Below are positions 1 through 13,800 of a stretch of 64,000 bases of DNA, piece after piece. Where the stretch lies: assembly GCF_965638725.1 (NCBI RefSeq), contig NC_134960.1:1986501-2050500 (forward strand), given 5' to 3'. Made by a program: the position numbers and the translations under genes. Within the stretch, counting starts at the first letter, position 1, and every line of letters begins with the position of its first letter. The DNA comes from Aptenodytes patagonicus. Its lineage: Eukaryota; Chordata; Aves; Sphenisciformes; Spheniscidae. The notes below the pieces were generated by a model. It ran no database searches, had not been told where the DNA came from, and saw only the letters and a program-made list of their open reading frames with translations.

Positions 1-3000
1 AATTCTAGTTTTATAGTTATCTGTGAAAAAAGAAAGCGTACAACTTCTGACAAGTGACGCATTGCTGAAACAGAATGCCCTATTTCTTTTTTGAGTGCCC
101 TTTCATTTAGGCAATGTAAAGAAAGCGTTTTGCCATTGATTTGAGCGGAATCAATATCTGTCTCAAAAGTGGATTTCTGGTAAGCCTCTGTTTGCTGGCT
201 GAGTGCTGGATACACGTTGGTGTCTCAGGTACCGCACCACCGAGGGTCCACCCCCTGCCATTAGCTCAGGTGATCACAGATTGGAGGGACAAGCCCTAAT
301 GCTTTTTGTGTTTTGCACCCAGACTCCGTTTTATCTCGAAGGAAGCTCGGCGCAGCGCTAACGCTGTGGGCGTGAAGTGACTTGGGATGAATTTCTGTTA
401 CGGCATGAGCTGCTGGGATGGCTCGGTGCCGCTGAAAAGCGGCCGTCCTGCCCGGCAGCGTGCTCCTCTCCTCTCCCCTGCCATTGACTTGACATTCACC
501 CAGTTCCTCTGTGAACTCTTTCAGCTCAATAAACCAGCAGAAAACTAAATAAAAACCCTGAATGGCTTCTGCCAGATGAGCAAACTGAATCAACTCGGCA
601 GAGTCCAGCAAGCACTAGAGCTGCAGCAAGGCCAGTGTCGGGGATAGGAAAGAGAAATGGGAAGAGAAGGGGTGAAGGCAATCTCTCCCCTTTCAGCAGC
701 AACATTGACTCAGCTGCATTTCCATTTAAATGGTTTGAGCAGATTCTGCTCTGAGGCCCAGGGATCGCTGGTAATCTATGACCCATACAAAATGAGGTTC
801 AGCTGGTTTGAGAATCAATATTAAACAGTAAAATTAAAACCACTTATCCAGGCTGGTACAGCCCCTTGATTCAGAAACCGAAACATCCCACTGTTGCGTG
901 ATACGGTATTCTCTAAAGATTTTTTCTGTGGGTTCAAAGAGCTCAGATGCTGGTGGTATAGCATTTAAATGTGCTTACAGCGTGGTTTCAGCTGGAAACC
1001 TTGTTCGGCTAAATATTGTTTTACTTTTCTAATGAGGCTTTCAAATACGATTTGATTGTTCTCACCTAAAGAGCTACCATTATATATTTTGCCAGGGACA
1101 AATCCTGTAACCTGACTCAGTCAAAACTCTCAGTGAAGATTTACGTGACTAAAAGTGTGGCTGTGCTGTTTGGCAGCAATACCAGTTTAAGGTAATTCTT
1201 GGCGACTGTGCTTTCCCCAGCACACAGCTGCTCCACACTGCAGCAGAAAATCCTACTCCTTGCAACTGCTTGTATTGCTCTGAATTGGGAAACCGGCCTT
1301 AAAAGGAGCATGAGCAAAGGGAACTTCTGTAAGTTGCTTTGGCTGCAGAACATTTTGTATCGAATTGGGGACTGAAGGAACACGGGGACCTGTCTTCGAT
1401 CCAGGGTAGATCAGTATGACTTAGAACAATAGTAGTGGCTTTGCGTTACCTTTCTTCTAGAAACTATTACCAAACAATTCACTAAATAATAGGAAATGCT
1501 AAAAAATAGTTTGTTTGCTGTGATGTCAGTCAGAAGGATTGACTCCTGTAGGAATTACTGGATTCTAGTGAAAAAATAATGAATATGTGTCTATAATAAC
1601 ACTGTCTCTGCCCTGCTAGTTAGTTTGGTTACTAGGTCGGTCAGCCACATCCGTGAAGTCTGGGATTGACGAGGTCTCTCAGGGATATTATTTTGTCTAT
1701 TAGACTGCTGTTACTTGGATGGTTTTAGTGGGTAAAACCCAGGATTTTTATTTTTACTATATATCTGTGCCACCATTGACCTAGTTTTTGAAGCCAGGAA
1801 CTCCGAGCAGCCATCTGTATCCCAGCTGATGCCAAGTAATGAAAATAACATTGAAAGGTAGTAGCCCACTGGGCGATTGGAGGGGTTTATGGGTAGCGTT
1901 TGCTGTTCGTGTTGCTTCCCCCTTTGGATTTCACTTTCCCACACCTGGTAGAAAAGGCTGGGAAGGCAGATGCGCAGGGAGCAGCGCTGCGGGGCGAGGG
2001 GGGCTCCGATCAGCCCTGCCCACAGCTCTTTGCCTGCGTGAGGCGGCCGAGGAAGCACCGAGGTCGCTGTGGTTTTTACTTTATCCTGCTGCCTCAAGGG
2101 ACTCACCCTAGTAACCAGTGACCGATTTGCTGTATTTGGGGCTGTGTGAAAGAAGACTGTCACAGCCGTGAGAAATTATTTTAATGTTATGTTTATCTGA
2201 TATCTCTACAGTCCATCAGCGTTCCTCTGATGTCGGTACGGTACAGCTAGTGCTAAAAGGGCAGTGGCAGAACGCGAGATGCCGGTGAACGGTGAGCAGA
2301 CATCTCCCTTGGGTGTTGTGCATCGCTGATGTTTTCTGCATTTTAGGTCCTTGCCTTCAGGAGCTGCACACAAGTGCAGAACACATCCCAGCGATGTGCA
2401 GATTAAGCAGAAGTTCTGTAAAGTAGCATTAAGAGGCAAGTTTTGGCCCGTAATCCTAATTACTGCTTTTCTTACTGCCAGGCAATTTTGTGCAGTGACT
2501 GTGGCAGCGTTCAGAAAGGAGAGGCATACTGATGGCAACCACTGACATCTTTACCATGAGTATTATGAGATTTTTATGCATCTCTGAAAGCATTAGCTGT
2601 AAAAATCAAAGGATTCCTGCAGGTCTTAGCTCTCAATTAAGAAATCCACCGTGTATATCGGTATTTCTGGTTGTGAAGAAGAGTTTGAAAACATAATGTA
2701 AACGCACTCTAAACATTTAGGAACACAAGGACAGATAAAAAGAACCTCAGCTCTGTTGTTTTTACAAAATCCTTCGATTGTTTTTACTCTTGGCCCTGTT
2801 TGTTGTTGTTACCATGTGAGTTTATAGATAACAAACCTAAGCATGCTTTTTCATGACTTGTAGATCTCCCGAGAATACTTCAGTTATTTCCTAGTGGTGA
2901 TGAATGAATGGCTGGTGTGCTTGTGTCTGGCACGACAGTACGGTTTCTGCCTTGGTTCTGTCGTATTCTCTGATTCTAATGTATTGTAGTGTTTTTAATT

Positions 3001-6000
3001 GCCAAGAGCAGCTGTAAGTTCTCTTTTTTGGGGTCTCTCCATCACATCTCATTCAACCGTTATTAGTCATTAAACATACTAGCGCATTTAAGTCGGGGCA
3101 GGGCTGTGGTTAACCCCCATCTCTCAGGAGTGCGTTTTTCTTGCTGTCTCTCCTGAGCAGCTCTGCTGTCCTGGGATTGAATCTGAGGATAGAGCAAAGC
3201 GCAATTATTCAGCCCAAATCTACAGCGCTTCACGCAAAGGCAGTGGGAAGGTTTAATTGTTAATACTTGTGAAACATGGATTTACTGTGACGGTTGGGGC
3301 CGGGAAGGAGCTCTAGCCCTGCTCTCTGTTAGCTCTGCCGAGTGTTTCGCATGCTTGTGGTTTCAGCAGGTGAGCGTGGCTGCACTGTCCTCCCCGGTCG
3401 TAACGCAGCTGAATCCAGCCTTGGAACAATTTGCCATTGTGAGATACAAATCACTAGAGCTGTGGACCATATATAGTATTTAATAACTTCTTTACAAGGC
3501 AACTGGTTTATAATTTAGGAGGAGCATTTGGAGGCATGTGATTTATATTTGAAATAATTTTATAATTAGTGAATGCTATTATTGTATGCATAGTACTGTG
3601 TATTATTGCAAGCTACTAGTAAAACTTCTGCTGGTTTAGAGTTCCAGGTTACATGATACGGTGCTGACAGGGCTGTTTTTCTGAGGCTTTGCACTGTTTT
3701 GCAGAGTTTCCAGTGATTTGCTCCGAGCTGTTGCTAACAGTCTCCACCCTGCAGAAGCTTTCAGCATCCTCAGGTTAGGAGGGAAGTTGTGTTTGCTTCT
3801 GAGAGTCTCACGTGTTTTAATGGATTTATCCTGACAACAGTGTGGCAAGAAGAGTGTTGTTTATCCCCAGTTTACATACAAGAGACACTTCATTTAAGGA
3901 CACTTGAACTTTGATGTCTGTACAGTTCTTGTCCAGAGCGGTCAGGAGGCAGAAGTCGGGCGCTGTGCTGTGTCTGGAAAAGCCTGGACGCGATCTTAAC
4001 CTCGATGTGTTCAAATGTCTTAAAAAAAAAACAAAACAAAACAAAAACAAAACCCAAAAAACCTCAATGTAATGTAAGGGCCAAACCTTACAAAGATCTG
4101 TGGCAAATCTTGGCACTAAAACCAAATTCTCCGAAGTTAGTAGCCTAGCTGCTGAATTCAGCTATCCCCGCTGTGCCCAGGAGAGGGAGGAGTTAGTGCA
4201 TCCACATTCTGAGGCATAGGGTGGAAAAATGATGACTTTGGCTATCTGTATTTTTTTTCTTTTCCTTGTGGTATGTTTGAACCTCTTTTGTTCATGTAGG
4301 ACTTAGGGTCACATTTGTCTGCAGCGCTTCAACAAATCGGTAATCTCTGACATACCTGCACAAAACTTACTGTTACAGAAGAAATGCACAAAACCTCCAG
4401 CGCAGAGAAGGCACGACCAGCATTGCCAGCTCTGTCCCCGGACGAGAGCTTTGCTCGTGACCTGGTGGGAGGCGTTGCTCCAGGTTTGTCTTTTTCCTTC
4501 CAAGCTGGCATCACGCAGTGCAAGATTTTTTTTTTCTTCTCGTTTCTAGGACCATTGGAAACGGTCCCCTCGGCTCCTGCTGCAGAACACTTGACTCGAT
4601 CAGATACCAAGGCACTGCTTTGTGAAAACAGTATTTAATGCAATGACTGAACACCGAGTTAGTTACTGAGTAACTTCCCGGGAGCCCTTCTCTGTGCTCT
4701 GGGAGTTACTGATCACATCATGTGCTGGTGGAAAAAATTAGGCTTAGAGGTAGCCTATTTGTGTGCAGGATTTTGAAGAGGAGCCTGAACGGTTGCTTGC
4801 ACAGAAACCTCAAACATGGGATAACTGAATCATCAGTGAGCTGTATTCCAGAGGCTCCCGTGTTCTCCGCATGCACAGGAGATGTGGAGTTGAGATTTTC
4901 TCAACAAAACGATCCCCGTCCCCTCCTGCTTCTGCTGCTCAGTAAACCGGGGACGGATTCTAAACTCTCTGCAGTGGCTTCGGCACCGCCCGGCTGGAGA
5001 GTGTGGTGAAGCCAGGCAAAACCCAAAGGCTGAATCTGCGTCCCACTGGAGAACAGTCTGCTCCTTGCCACCACGTAAGAACTGAACGTAGCCACAAGCG
5101 AGCGGATTATTTTTGTAGGAAACGTGGAAGGAATCCCCAGTTTTCCCTTGAGAGATGATACATAAGAACAAATCGGAGAGCTGTTGCCTGCGTGGTGTTA
5201 TCCAGGTGGCAGCTTAGTTTGAGGAAAGAAACAGTGGCATAAAATCAGCTTATTTTTTAAGCCCAGCTGGAAACTAGCGGGAATTCATCTCACCAGATAA
5301 GGATGTTATAAAATGTTTGTATCGGGCTCCATCACATATATTTGGAGGCAGGAAAGAATTTACTGCAGAGGCTTGAGTTGATTCAGAGTCACACAAACTA
5401 GATGAAAGCCTCAGTCTGTGTGCCTTCTGTGCTGTTTTAGGAACAAAACACTTAAAAACAAAAACAAACAAAACCCCCACAACCAAAACCATTTAAAGAA
5501 ACCCCACAGCATATAAAACACAGCTTCAGTGTTTCCTTGAACTGTATTAACTTTTATTGTACAACGCTTTTTCTCTCCCCCTCTGGAAGTAGTATGTAAT
5601 TTTTTAAGAAAATCAAATTTAACTACGTTGTTGGTTTAAATCTAACTACGTTCAGTTGGATTTAATTAGCTTTTGTCTAGTAGTGCTTCTCAGCTGCCCC
5701 AGAGCAAGGGCTCTTGGCCAGTGCGCTATGACCCCCGGCTGGGGACAGCAAAGGACAAGGTGCGGTGGAGCGAAGGATGCTCTTCTGGTGATGCCGTCCT
5801 GGTGGGATGCACGGGAGGGGAGTGCGTTGGGTCCCGGCGGGGCAAGGGCCTTGCCTGCTCTCTCTGCTGTGGCCTTGGCAGCGTCTTCATGGAATTTTTT
5901 GGTTGTGCCCACGCGGGAGTCGTGGCTGCTGCCCAACGGCTGGGCGGAAAAAGCACCATCGTTAATAATTGACCGGTGAGATAATGAAATAGCCGAGCCT

Positions 6001-6090
6001 GCTGTTTGCTTTCCTTCCTTTTCCACTGCCACTGTAACGCTGTGCACGGCGGAATGTAATAAACCAAAGGGCAGTTTCCACCGGTTGAGG
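1..6090. other. Non-coding 5' flank of SHROOM1, no gene seen
   Basis: No reading frame here shows a recognisable domain, a credible codon pattern or matching splice sites; the open frames are short and many lack an ATG start. By synteny with human 5q31.1 the GDF9 gene should lie further left, but no GDF9-like cysteine-knot sequence is visible. The stretch is mostly AT-rich. GC-richer islands occur at about 1975-2070 and 5690-5960, and neither contains a gene I can recognise. Either could be a regulatory element, which is inference only. Confidence 0.6.
4021..4066. repeat. A-rich simple repeat, CAAAA-like
   Basis: A run of A followed by several imperfect CAAAA/CAAAAA units. It looks like low-complexity sequence or a degenerate retroposon tail. 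I see no adjacent element body. Confidence 0.7.
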
Positions 6091-6191
6091 CAGAGAGTTG
6101 TATATGAAAGTCACTTGTGCCTCTTTAATGCCCGGGCTGTGCGTGGAGCCGCCCGCTGCCTCCAAGACATCCCGGTCGCGTGGCGGGCCAG
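6080..6191 (+). promoter_or_regulatory. Candidate SHROOM1 promoter and 5' UTR exon
   Basis: An isolated CpG-rich patch within AT-rich DNA. In order it holds ACCGGTT (6080-6086, one base short of the Grainyhead-like AACCGGTT site), a TATA-like TATATGAA at 6101, a CpG-rich segment at about 6130-6190, and a good splice donor, CAG|GTGAGA, with the exon edge at 6191. The first coding exon of SHROOM1 has a 3' splice site at 17241, so at least one non-coding exon must lie upstream, and this is the best candidate I found. Assignment to SHROOM1 is inference; it could also be an unrelated transcript or chance. Confidence 0.35.
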
Positions 6192-8919
6192 GTGAGAGAT
6201 CGGGGAAATCGCCTCCGACGCGGTACGAGTTGCACTGAAAACACTTCAGATTCTGATGTTTACAATTTCTTTTCCGCTGACTTTCAGATCTTTTCTGTGG
6301 ACGTAGCTGGAATGTGGACCCAAAGCATTAGCTTTTGTTTTCTAAAGAGAAAATTGGAGGTAGAAAATTTGCGCTAGCTATACTTACTGTGAACGTGTGC
6401 TCAGATCTCTAGAGGTAACTAAGCCAAATTTCAGTGTGTGTATATATTTTAGATGGCTGTATCTGGTATGTATTGTCTCTCTGTAATTCAGCAGTTGCTG
6501 TGATGCCTATCTGTATATTTGCTTTATGCAAGCAATGAGAATAACATTCTGGTTACTCTGTGTTGCTTGTATCTTGTTTGCTGTAAATCCAGTAGCAACA
6601 GACCCAGGCGTGAGCTAGTGGAGGTGGCAGGAGAAGAAGGAGTAACGTTGGAAAACCAAGTGTCGAAGTGTGATTTCTACTGATCCTTTCTCCCCACCAA
6701 AGACGAACTCGGCTCTCGGGTTTCTTCTAGAGCATCTGCTGCCAAAGTCCATCTGCTCCCATCCAGAGGCACCCTTCTGTAACAGCAGGAAAACAGGTGA
6801 AGGAGCAGGATATATCTTGGAAAATATTAAAACCACATTTTGAAATGTTTAACCTGGGGTTGCAAGCAGCCTTAGGCACATGTGATTACACAAGGCAGCC
6901 TGAACTTCAGGGCTCATCCTCTGTATCTCTCCGTGTGTGAGATGACATTTTTCATAGGGAAATGCGTGAATATGACCAAATAAGTGAACGAGGGCAGAAC
7001 TTAATTTATACCAGAAAATTTATCTTTAAAATGCTGAAATTATTAGCGTGTTATAATGTGTAAGGGACCAGTCTCACACCTGTTGTGGACATGGACGGTC
7101 TAGTGTGCCACCTCTGGTATGACCATCAGTCTAATACAGGTGCAGGAGCTCTGCTCCACCCTTGGGCGTGCAGATTATGTATTTTTTTTGCAGAATAAAT
7201 AAAATCTAGGTCCATGGTAAATAGAGGAGGTAGGAGGTCTGGCAGTTAGACTTTTTTACACAGAAAATAGTTACCTTGGTACAAATGCACGTAACAAACA
7301 CTGCCTATGCTGGAGGGTCAAGTGGCGAGGCTGATGGTGAAATGCAGGTTATGGATGACCGATTTGGGAACTTGAAGGGGAGGTTTCCGTAGAACACATT
7401 AAGTGTAGAAAGCCATGTCTGAAAAAACTGGCACCTTTCTATTTGGACAGGGACTAATTGGCATGAAGTGATGCAGACAGGGAATCACTTGATCTCTCGT
7501 TTGTACGCTAACCAGGCGATCCTCTAAATGAAACTTCCACCTCTCTCTGTTCAATTACTCGCCTGTTGTCAGAGGTGGAGTTAAAATCTTCTTAAAGTCT
7601 CTGTCATTATTGCTGTAGGCACTGCCTTTTCCCAGAATGAAAGGAATTTATGCTTTCCCCAGTCTTTTTCCTCTGACGTCTCCTGCCAATTTTGCAGCAT
7701 GTCTGAATACTGTTTGCAGACCAGGTGCTTAATTTCTGCCCGTGATTCCGAGCAACTTGCCCCCCATCATTAAACCTGTAGTAACACAACTAATAGATAT
7801 TTCCAGATTATTTTTAACTACTAATACAGTTTCTCATTGTTTGTTATGGAAACCAGTGATAATAATGTTTAGTGAGATTAAGAATAAATGCTTATGAATT
7901 CTGCCCAAATGAAAGATACGGGAATATACTTGAATGCAGTACTTGCCAAAGGAGTGGACCAGTCTGACGTATTATGTCTTGTATATATTTGGTGTTTTTC
8001 TCTTATTCCACTGGAATGTTCTATTGTAACTGGATATTACATTACTGTCTCCCTCAGCCCAAAGGCAGGCACAATTATGTTGAACATCTGGATGAATTAG
8101 ACTGAAAACAGACATCCTCTGGAAAGGAATAGTTTCTGTTTCTTATGTCAAAATAAGAAAGTTAAAGAGCTAATGGCTTTTTTAATACCAAATTAATGAA
8201 TATTACTTCATAATCCTTAATTTGTATATAAGAAAATGGAAGTGCTAATATTGTTTGCTAATTGCATTTTAGACTGGCAACGGGCTATGAAAGAATGGAA
8301 AAGTTACATGCTTTATTGGGGGTAGTAAGTTATTAAAAAATTAATTTAGGAGAAGTGCTTAGGAGGCAAGAGTGCTGCGTCCTGTTCCCTTTGTAGGACT
8401 CTGAAACGATTTTGTGGTAAGGCAAATAGTCCTACTGGTAGCGACAGTATATGATTAAAGTTTGCAAGATAAACTCTGAGGTACAAGGAGGTTGTTTTGT
8501 TAGATGAAGCTCCATTGCCACACCTCTGCTCCCTTTCTCTCTTTTTCTGTTTTTCTCACGTGCTCAGTCTCCTCCTCACCTGCGTTCGCTGTTACGAAGT
8601 TTTCCAGTTAGCACAAGCTGACTACTGTGCTCTCCTGTTGTCTGGGAGAACCTGGGTGAGCCGGCTTGGCCGTGCCATCCCTCCGCTCTGGGAAGATCTG
8701 GCAGGATTCTCTGCCCAACGTTTTACGTGTAGGCGCTCCTTAGATGGGAACGACTTTGGGAATATAGTGAAGGGAGTGCGAGTGTTTCTGTATCGTTCAT
8801 GAAGTTCATAGTACGCAGTCTAAAGCTCGCCAAGTTCAGCAGAAAGCTTCTCATTAAATTTAAGGAGCAGAGAATGAATTGTTTAATCCATCTTTATTAC
8901 ATTTAAAGGCCATAATCTA

Positions 8920-8963
8920 AATACACACACACATATATTTATATACATAAATAATATATATAA
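8920..8963. repeat. CA/TA microsatellite
   Basis: Alternating CACACACA followed by imperfect TATATA/TAAATAA units. This is simple-sequence DNA with no coding role visible. Confidence 0.75.
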
Positions 8964-10879
8964 TCCCACTTGATTAAGTGTGAACTGGACGCTGCCCCAT
9001 ACCCAGCCCGGTGCCTCTGGATCGATCTGGTCTAAAGCTGGAGCAGCAGCAGCAGTGTTTGTTCTCATGGCAGTTTTGTCTGTGGAAAACATAATTGCAG
9101 CACAGAGAAATTGGAGTCTGCAGTCGCTTTCTGTCTGGGCCTCTTGGGCTGTAATGACAGAGCCATCCATTAAGCTTCTGAGAACAGCTTTATGTTATAA
9201 CAGAAGAAAGCATGTACAGCTGCCAGAAAACCACTGTTCTTCAAAAGATAAGATGACTTTATGGCATTTCCCAGCCAGCCAACTCTCACTCGTAAGTTTG
9301 AGTGAGATTTAGCTCTCCCAGAGCTGTAATGAAGCCCAGGACAGACAAAGTCTGAATACGTTTGGTTTAGGATGCGTGGCAATTGGTGGAGCTGCCTGGT
9401 GTAAGCACTTGGATTTTTCTAATTACAGGCTGTTACTAATGGACATATTTTTAAAACTGTTTTGCACAGACCACTAACCAGCTCTTACTGTTAGTTATTC
9501 TGGAGTCAAACCACACATCCGTGGAAGGAGATGTTGAACTGGATTTCACCTATTGAGAGGCCAGTTTCTTCTCTTGTGGGCTTGACTTGATGCCGAAGCT
9601 GTGGGAAGCTCGGTGCAGTCAGTAGTAGGTCAGGGGGACTATGAGAACTTTATTTTTCTCTGATGTTTCTTGGACAGCCTTGCAGGCAAGCAGTCAACAA
9701 GGTAGAAATGAGAAAACATCTTCTGAGACTGCTCTTACCACTGATCTATGAGCACGTGCTCATGTTGCAGCTTACCCTGTTCCTGGAAATCAAATCTCTT
9801 TTTCCTTGCTCTCTGTTAAAATATGATGGCTTATCCATCAGGGAGAAAGCAGTCCTCTGAATGTGTCCTGATCTATTTTGAGATTTTTTGCCTCTCTATT
9901 TGTACTGAGTCAAGCAGGGGAGGGAAAAGTTTTCTGCCGTTAAAGAGCAGCTTTCTTCCTAAACCTCTTGTGTGTGGGGGGAAGGAGACTAGTGAAGGCT
10001 TTTTACTTAGTTTGAATTTTCTTCTGCGTTCTCTAGGCTACTGGATAATATATACTAATTCTAAAGGAACATGTCTGAACAGTATCATTAGCTTTTTTTC
10101 TTTCTGAAGTTTTGAATTCTTTGGAGTCTGTAATTCTTTAATGCTCTTGAATATTTTTGAGTCTGTTCTTGTAGCCTGTAAAAGCAGTATGGATGGTAAA
10201 TTTCTGGCATCAAATGAACTTGATTAGATTTAAAAAAAAAGGAAAGAAAATTGTGATGAAGTAAGAAGGGATGAAATGGAAATGATTGGAAAGAAATGCA
10301 TACGTTTGGGATGAAGCTGTGATTTCTGGCAAAAGCATTTTTTTTGTGAAGTGCTTTCAGAGGTAGAAACAAAAATGTTTGGTGTTCAGTAGATTAGGGA
10401 GTAATGATGATGGAAGCCAATAGAAATTTTTGAGGCTGAGTAAGGAAAGTCAGGGAATTCAAGGACAATGGAGAAGTATGTGGCGGGTGACTGCTCTAAT
10501 TAAAAGGTCAGACTCTGTTGGGTGCTCAGAAAAGGTCTCTCACAGGGCTGTGAAGAGTTGCCAAACCTGGTCTTCCTCATTAAATCCTTGGCCAGAGACC
10601 GGACCGCGGTTCTCGGGTCCAAAAGCATTTTATTTGGACCACAGCTTTTCATCAGCCAAGTATGCACGTTACTGAAATGCCACACGTTCATGTCCAGCAG
10701 TGAGATGTCATCACTGGGTGGGAAATGACTCCAGGGAAGGTGTAGGATGGACCTGTTGTGGCATCGCGGCTCGAGCCAAGCTCCCACGCTAGTCAGCAGG
10801 AATCTCCTCCTTCTCCAGAGAGCTAGGCATGGCTAAGTAAGGAAGTTTTGAAAGATTTCTATCCCCCCGCCACCCCTCC

Positions 10880-10899
10880 AAAAAAAAAGGGGGGGGGGG
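10880..10899. repeat. A9-G11 homopolymer junction
   Basis: A run of nine A directly followed by eleven G. It is prone to length polymorphism and to sequencing error. Confidence 0.85.
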
Positions 10900-13800
10900 T
10901 ATTGAGATGCATTATTATTTTCATCCTCCTCTAAATTACTCAAGATACTTTCATAGCTCCAGAAAGCCTTAAGTCTGTATCTATGGTTTTTAGTGGAAAT
11001 GTTTACATTCCTCAAACTATGGTGAAACTTATTTCTGTGCACACAAGGCATAAACCTCTAAATCCCATTTAGGCTCTGTTTTGAGAATGTCTGACACTTC
11101 GACTTCCCCTGGCTCTCAGTAGCAGGGTAAGTTTCCCACTGCGCCTGTGTAAGCCAAACTTGAAAGTTTGTCCTTGGGTTTTGATGTATGATATCCTCGG
11201 CAACCGTTAGCTACCTGCATGATAGTTCTGGAAGTTGCACTAAATAAGAAATCTGGTTTTTTAGAGTCTCCAGAAATCTTTGCAAGAAAAATACAGATTA
11301 GCAGAATGTGTGTTTTCCAGTCATCTGAAGGGGATGTCATCTGATGTGTTCTCTTATGCTGCCTTCCTGTTTGAAACCTAAAGCTGAAGGTCCTAGGGGA
11401 TAAAATTGCTGAGTATAGATTAGAAAAAAATAATAGTTTAAAAAAAGCTAAGAGAGAAACAGTGGCTTTCAGAGACGCTGGGCACAAAGATGATCATACA
11501 GCCACACCTTCCTGGATGTGATATCCTTCCCCTTCTCTCGCCCTTTCAACAATCATGTGGAAGTGATGGAATTTGAAGACTTCAGACATTTGTCTGGAAT
11601 TTCTGGATATTTCACTCTGGTCAAAGGAGCAGCTCTTACTGAGATGTGAGATGTCTGGAAATGAGATACAGTCACTGAGAATGCATCCATGTCGTGCATG
11701 TACATGGATTTCCATCCGGGGAGATCTGGGAACCTCTGCTAGGTCAGCGACTGATGACCTACCGAAGGCGTCTGTGATGCCAGAGACTCTGTACTCGCCC
11801 TCCCCAGGATTTCAGACTCTCTAGGCTTCCCTGGGACAGCCAGTAAGATTGTCTGCTAAAGCAGGAGTCTCACAGATGATGTTTTGGTAGCGATTAGATC
11901 TCACGGTCTGTGAAACTGGAAACTGATGGGTCAGGCGCTGCAGACTGTGCAACTGATCGGAATCTGAAGAATTTTGGCTAATATTTACATCAGGTGTTTA
12001 CCCTTTGATAAGAAACAGGTCATTCACAAACATGTACATGACATAATATTGGTAGGTGGGTCACGGTGTTTGCTTTGCATTTCACACACTTATCATTCTC
12101 GTTGCTTGGAGAACAGTTGCATATTGTAGTTTGATACGGATTAATAGCTGGGTTTTCCCCCTTTATTTCCATGGAGCCATTTGTTTTAAAAGGGCAGTTT
12201 TACAGAAATAGATCTCTGAAGCTTTCCACATGCCAACATGTTAGCAGGGTGTTGCCTTTGTCTCCGTAGTGTTTTGGAGGAGAAATCCTGTTTGGTTTTC
12301 CAAAGTTACAATTCCTCACCCATAAACACCAATAGCCCAGTCTCAAAAGAAGGTTTGAGCTCTGCTTGTGTTTATTAAGGAAAATGCTCATTCTTGCTTC
12401 TCTGATGGAAAGATTGTGTTGGTAAACTTTAAGGGAACTGCACAGGTATGCAAATGTACTGCGTGGCTGTGTTCAGTGCCAGGGGCTGTTTTTCCTGGGT
12501 TGTTGAGGATAAATCAGAGGCTTGATAAAGAAAATAACCTGTGTTTCAGATGGGTGACACTTTGGGCAAGCATTGTATATAACTGCAGGTGAGTTATGGA
12601 TCAATTAGCAGCACCTAATACAATGTAAATGAGGTCAAACAAGAACAAACTGTAAGTGGAAGGAAGCTTGCCCTTAAAAGACAGGTAACTTGTTAATTGC
12701 AGTCTAGAGTCGCTGATTTTTCTCTGTACAGAGTTAATTTGCCAGAGACGTGAGGCTTTGACCTACTAAGTTGGTTGCAAGGAATTCAAGATTGTGCAAT
12801 ACAAACCACCTTTCCCTAGAATTAAGAGGTTGAGGTGGTGACTGGTGTTTTCACAGCTGTCTGTGAGGGACTGGAGACTTCAGCAGGACTCTTCACCCGC
12901 ACTGAATGCTCAGGGACGGGATTTGGTAAATGTTTGGGTGAAGAAGTTTTAATGCAAGCACTGGTGCCTGAGTTGAGAAGACGTACAGCATGGGCTGTAA
13001 CAGTGTGAATTTCCTGGCACTGCCTTGCCACTACTATTTTTTTTTTTTCTATTGTGGTGGAAACTTGGAACAAATCTTGTTTTGAGACATAAGACATCAT
13101 TATCTTAGCCCAGAGACAGACCAGCCTTGTGTACACAACGTCCTGTGTCATCTGGGTTTTGTTCTTCCCCGGCCATCAGCCTGCTGTGAAGCATTAGACA
13201 AGTCCCGTTCCCTACGGAGACCCTGTTTCTCTTCCACGCTTTTGTTCATCTCATCTGTCTAGTTTGTCAGATCTATAGAGCAAAGAGTGCACATTTTATA
13301 TTTGCAAACTGCTTTGCGTAGAGGACTGTGCCCTGTGTAGGGTTTCCTAGGTAGTACTGGAGTAAATATAATAAATAAGTGGATGGAAGTCAAGTTAGCC
13401 TTTTTTTAAAACATGCAAACAAAGAACAACAAAACTTTGGATCTTAATAGGTTGTTGGTGGCTTTGTTTCTTCCTTGAGCATGGAGTGACACACTCTTGA
13501 TACGCTTCCCTTCATCTTCCGGTGTTCTTGGTTCTGATATACTTTTAATCTAACGTTTTTCTTTTTGCTTACAGAGGTTTACAATGAAAATATTGCCAGC
13601 CTGTCTGGAACGTGCACGTTGTATTAAAGCCTTGCCAGGGCATTGCTAAGACCCAGAGATGGTGCAGTCCATGAGGGTGCTCTACCACCTACCAACTGAG
13701 GAGAACAAGAACATCATTGTTAATGTCAGTTGAGTTTTAAGTACATTAAGGTTTTTTCTTTTCCATGTGAAAGAGAAGGCAGTTTTCACGTAGTTCTTTG

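Noticed and set aside
12822-13151. Minus-strand ATG frame of 109 codons
   Set aside because: Low-complexity Ser/Thr-rich end and no family resemblance or supporting signals.
13576-13740. Possible 5' UTR exon after CTTTTTGCTTACAG
   Set aside because: Good acceptor but no convincing donor within a normal exon length.
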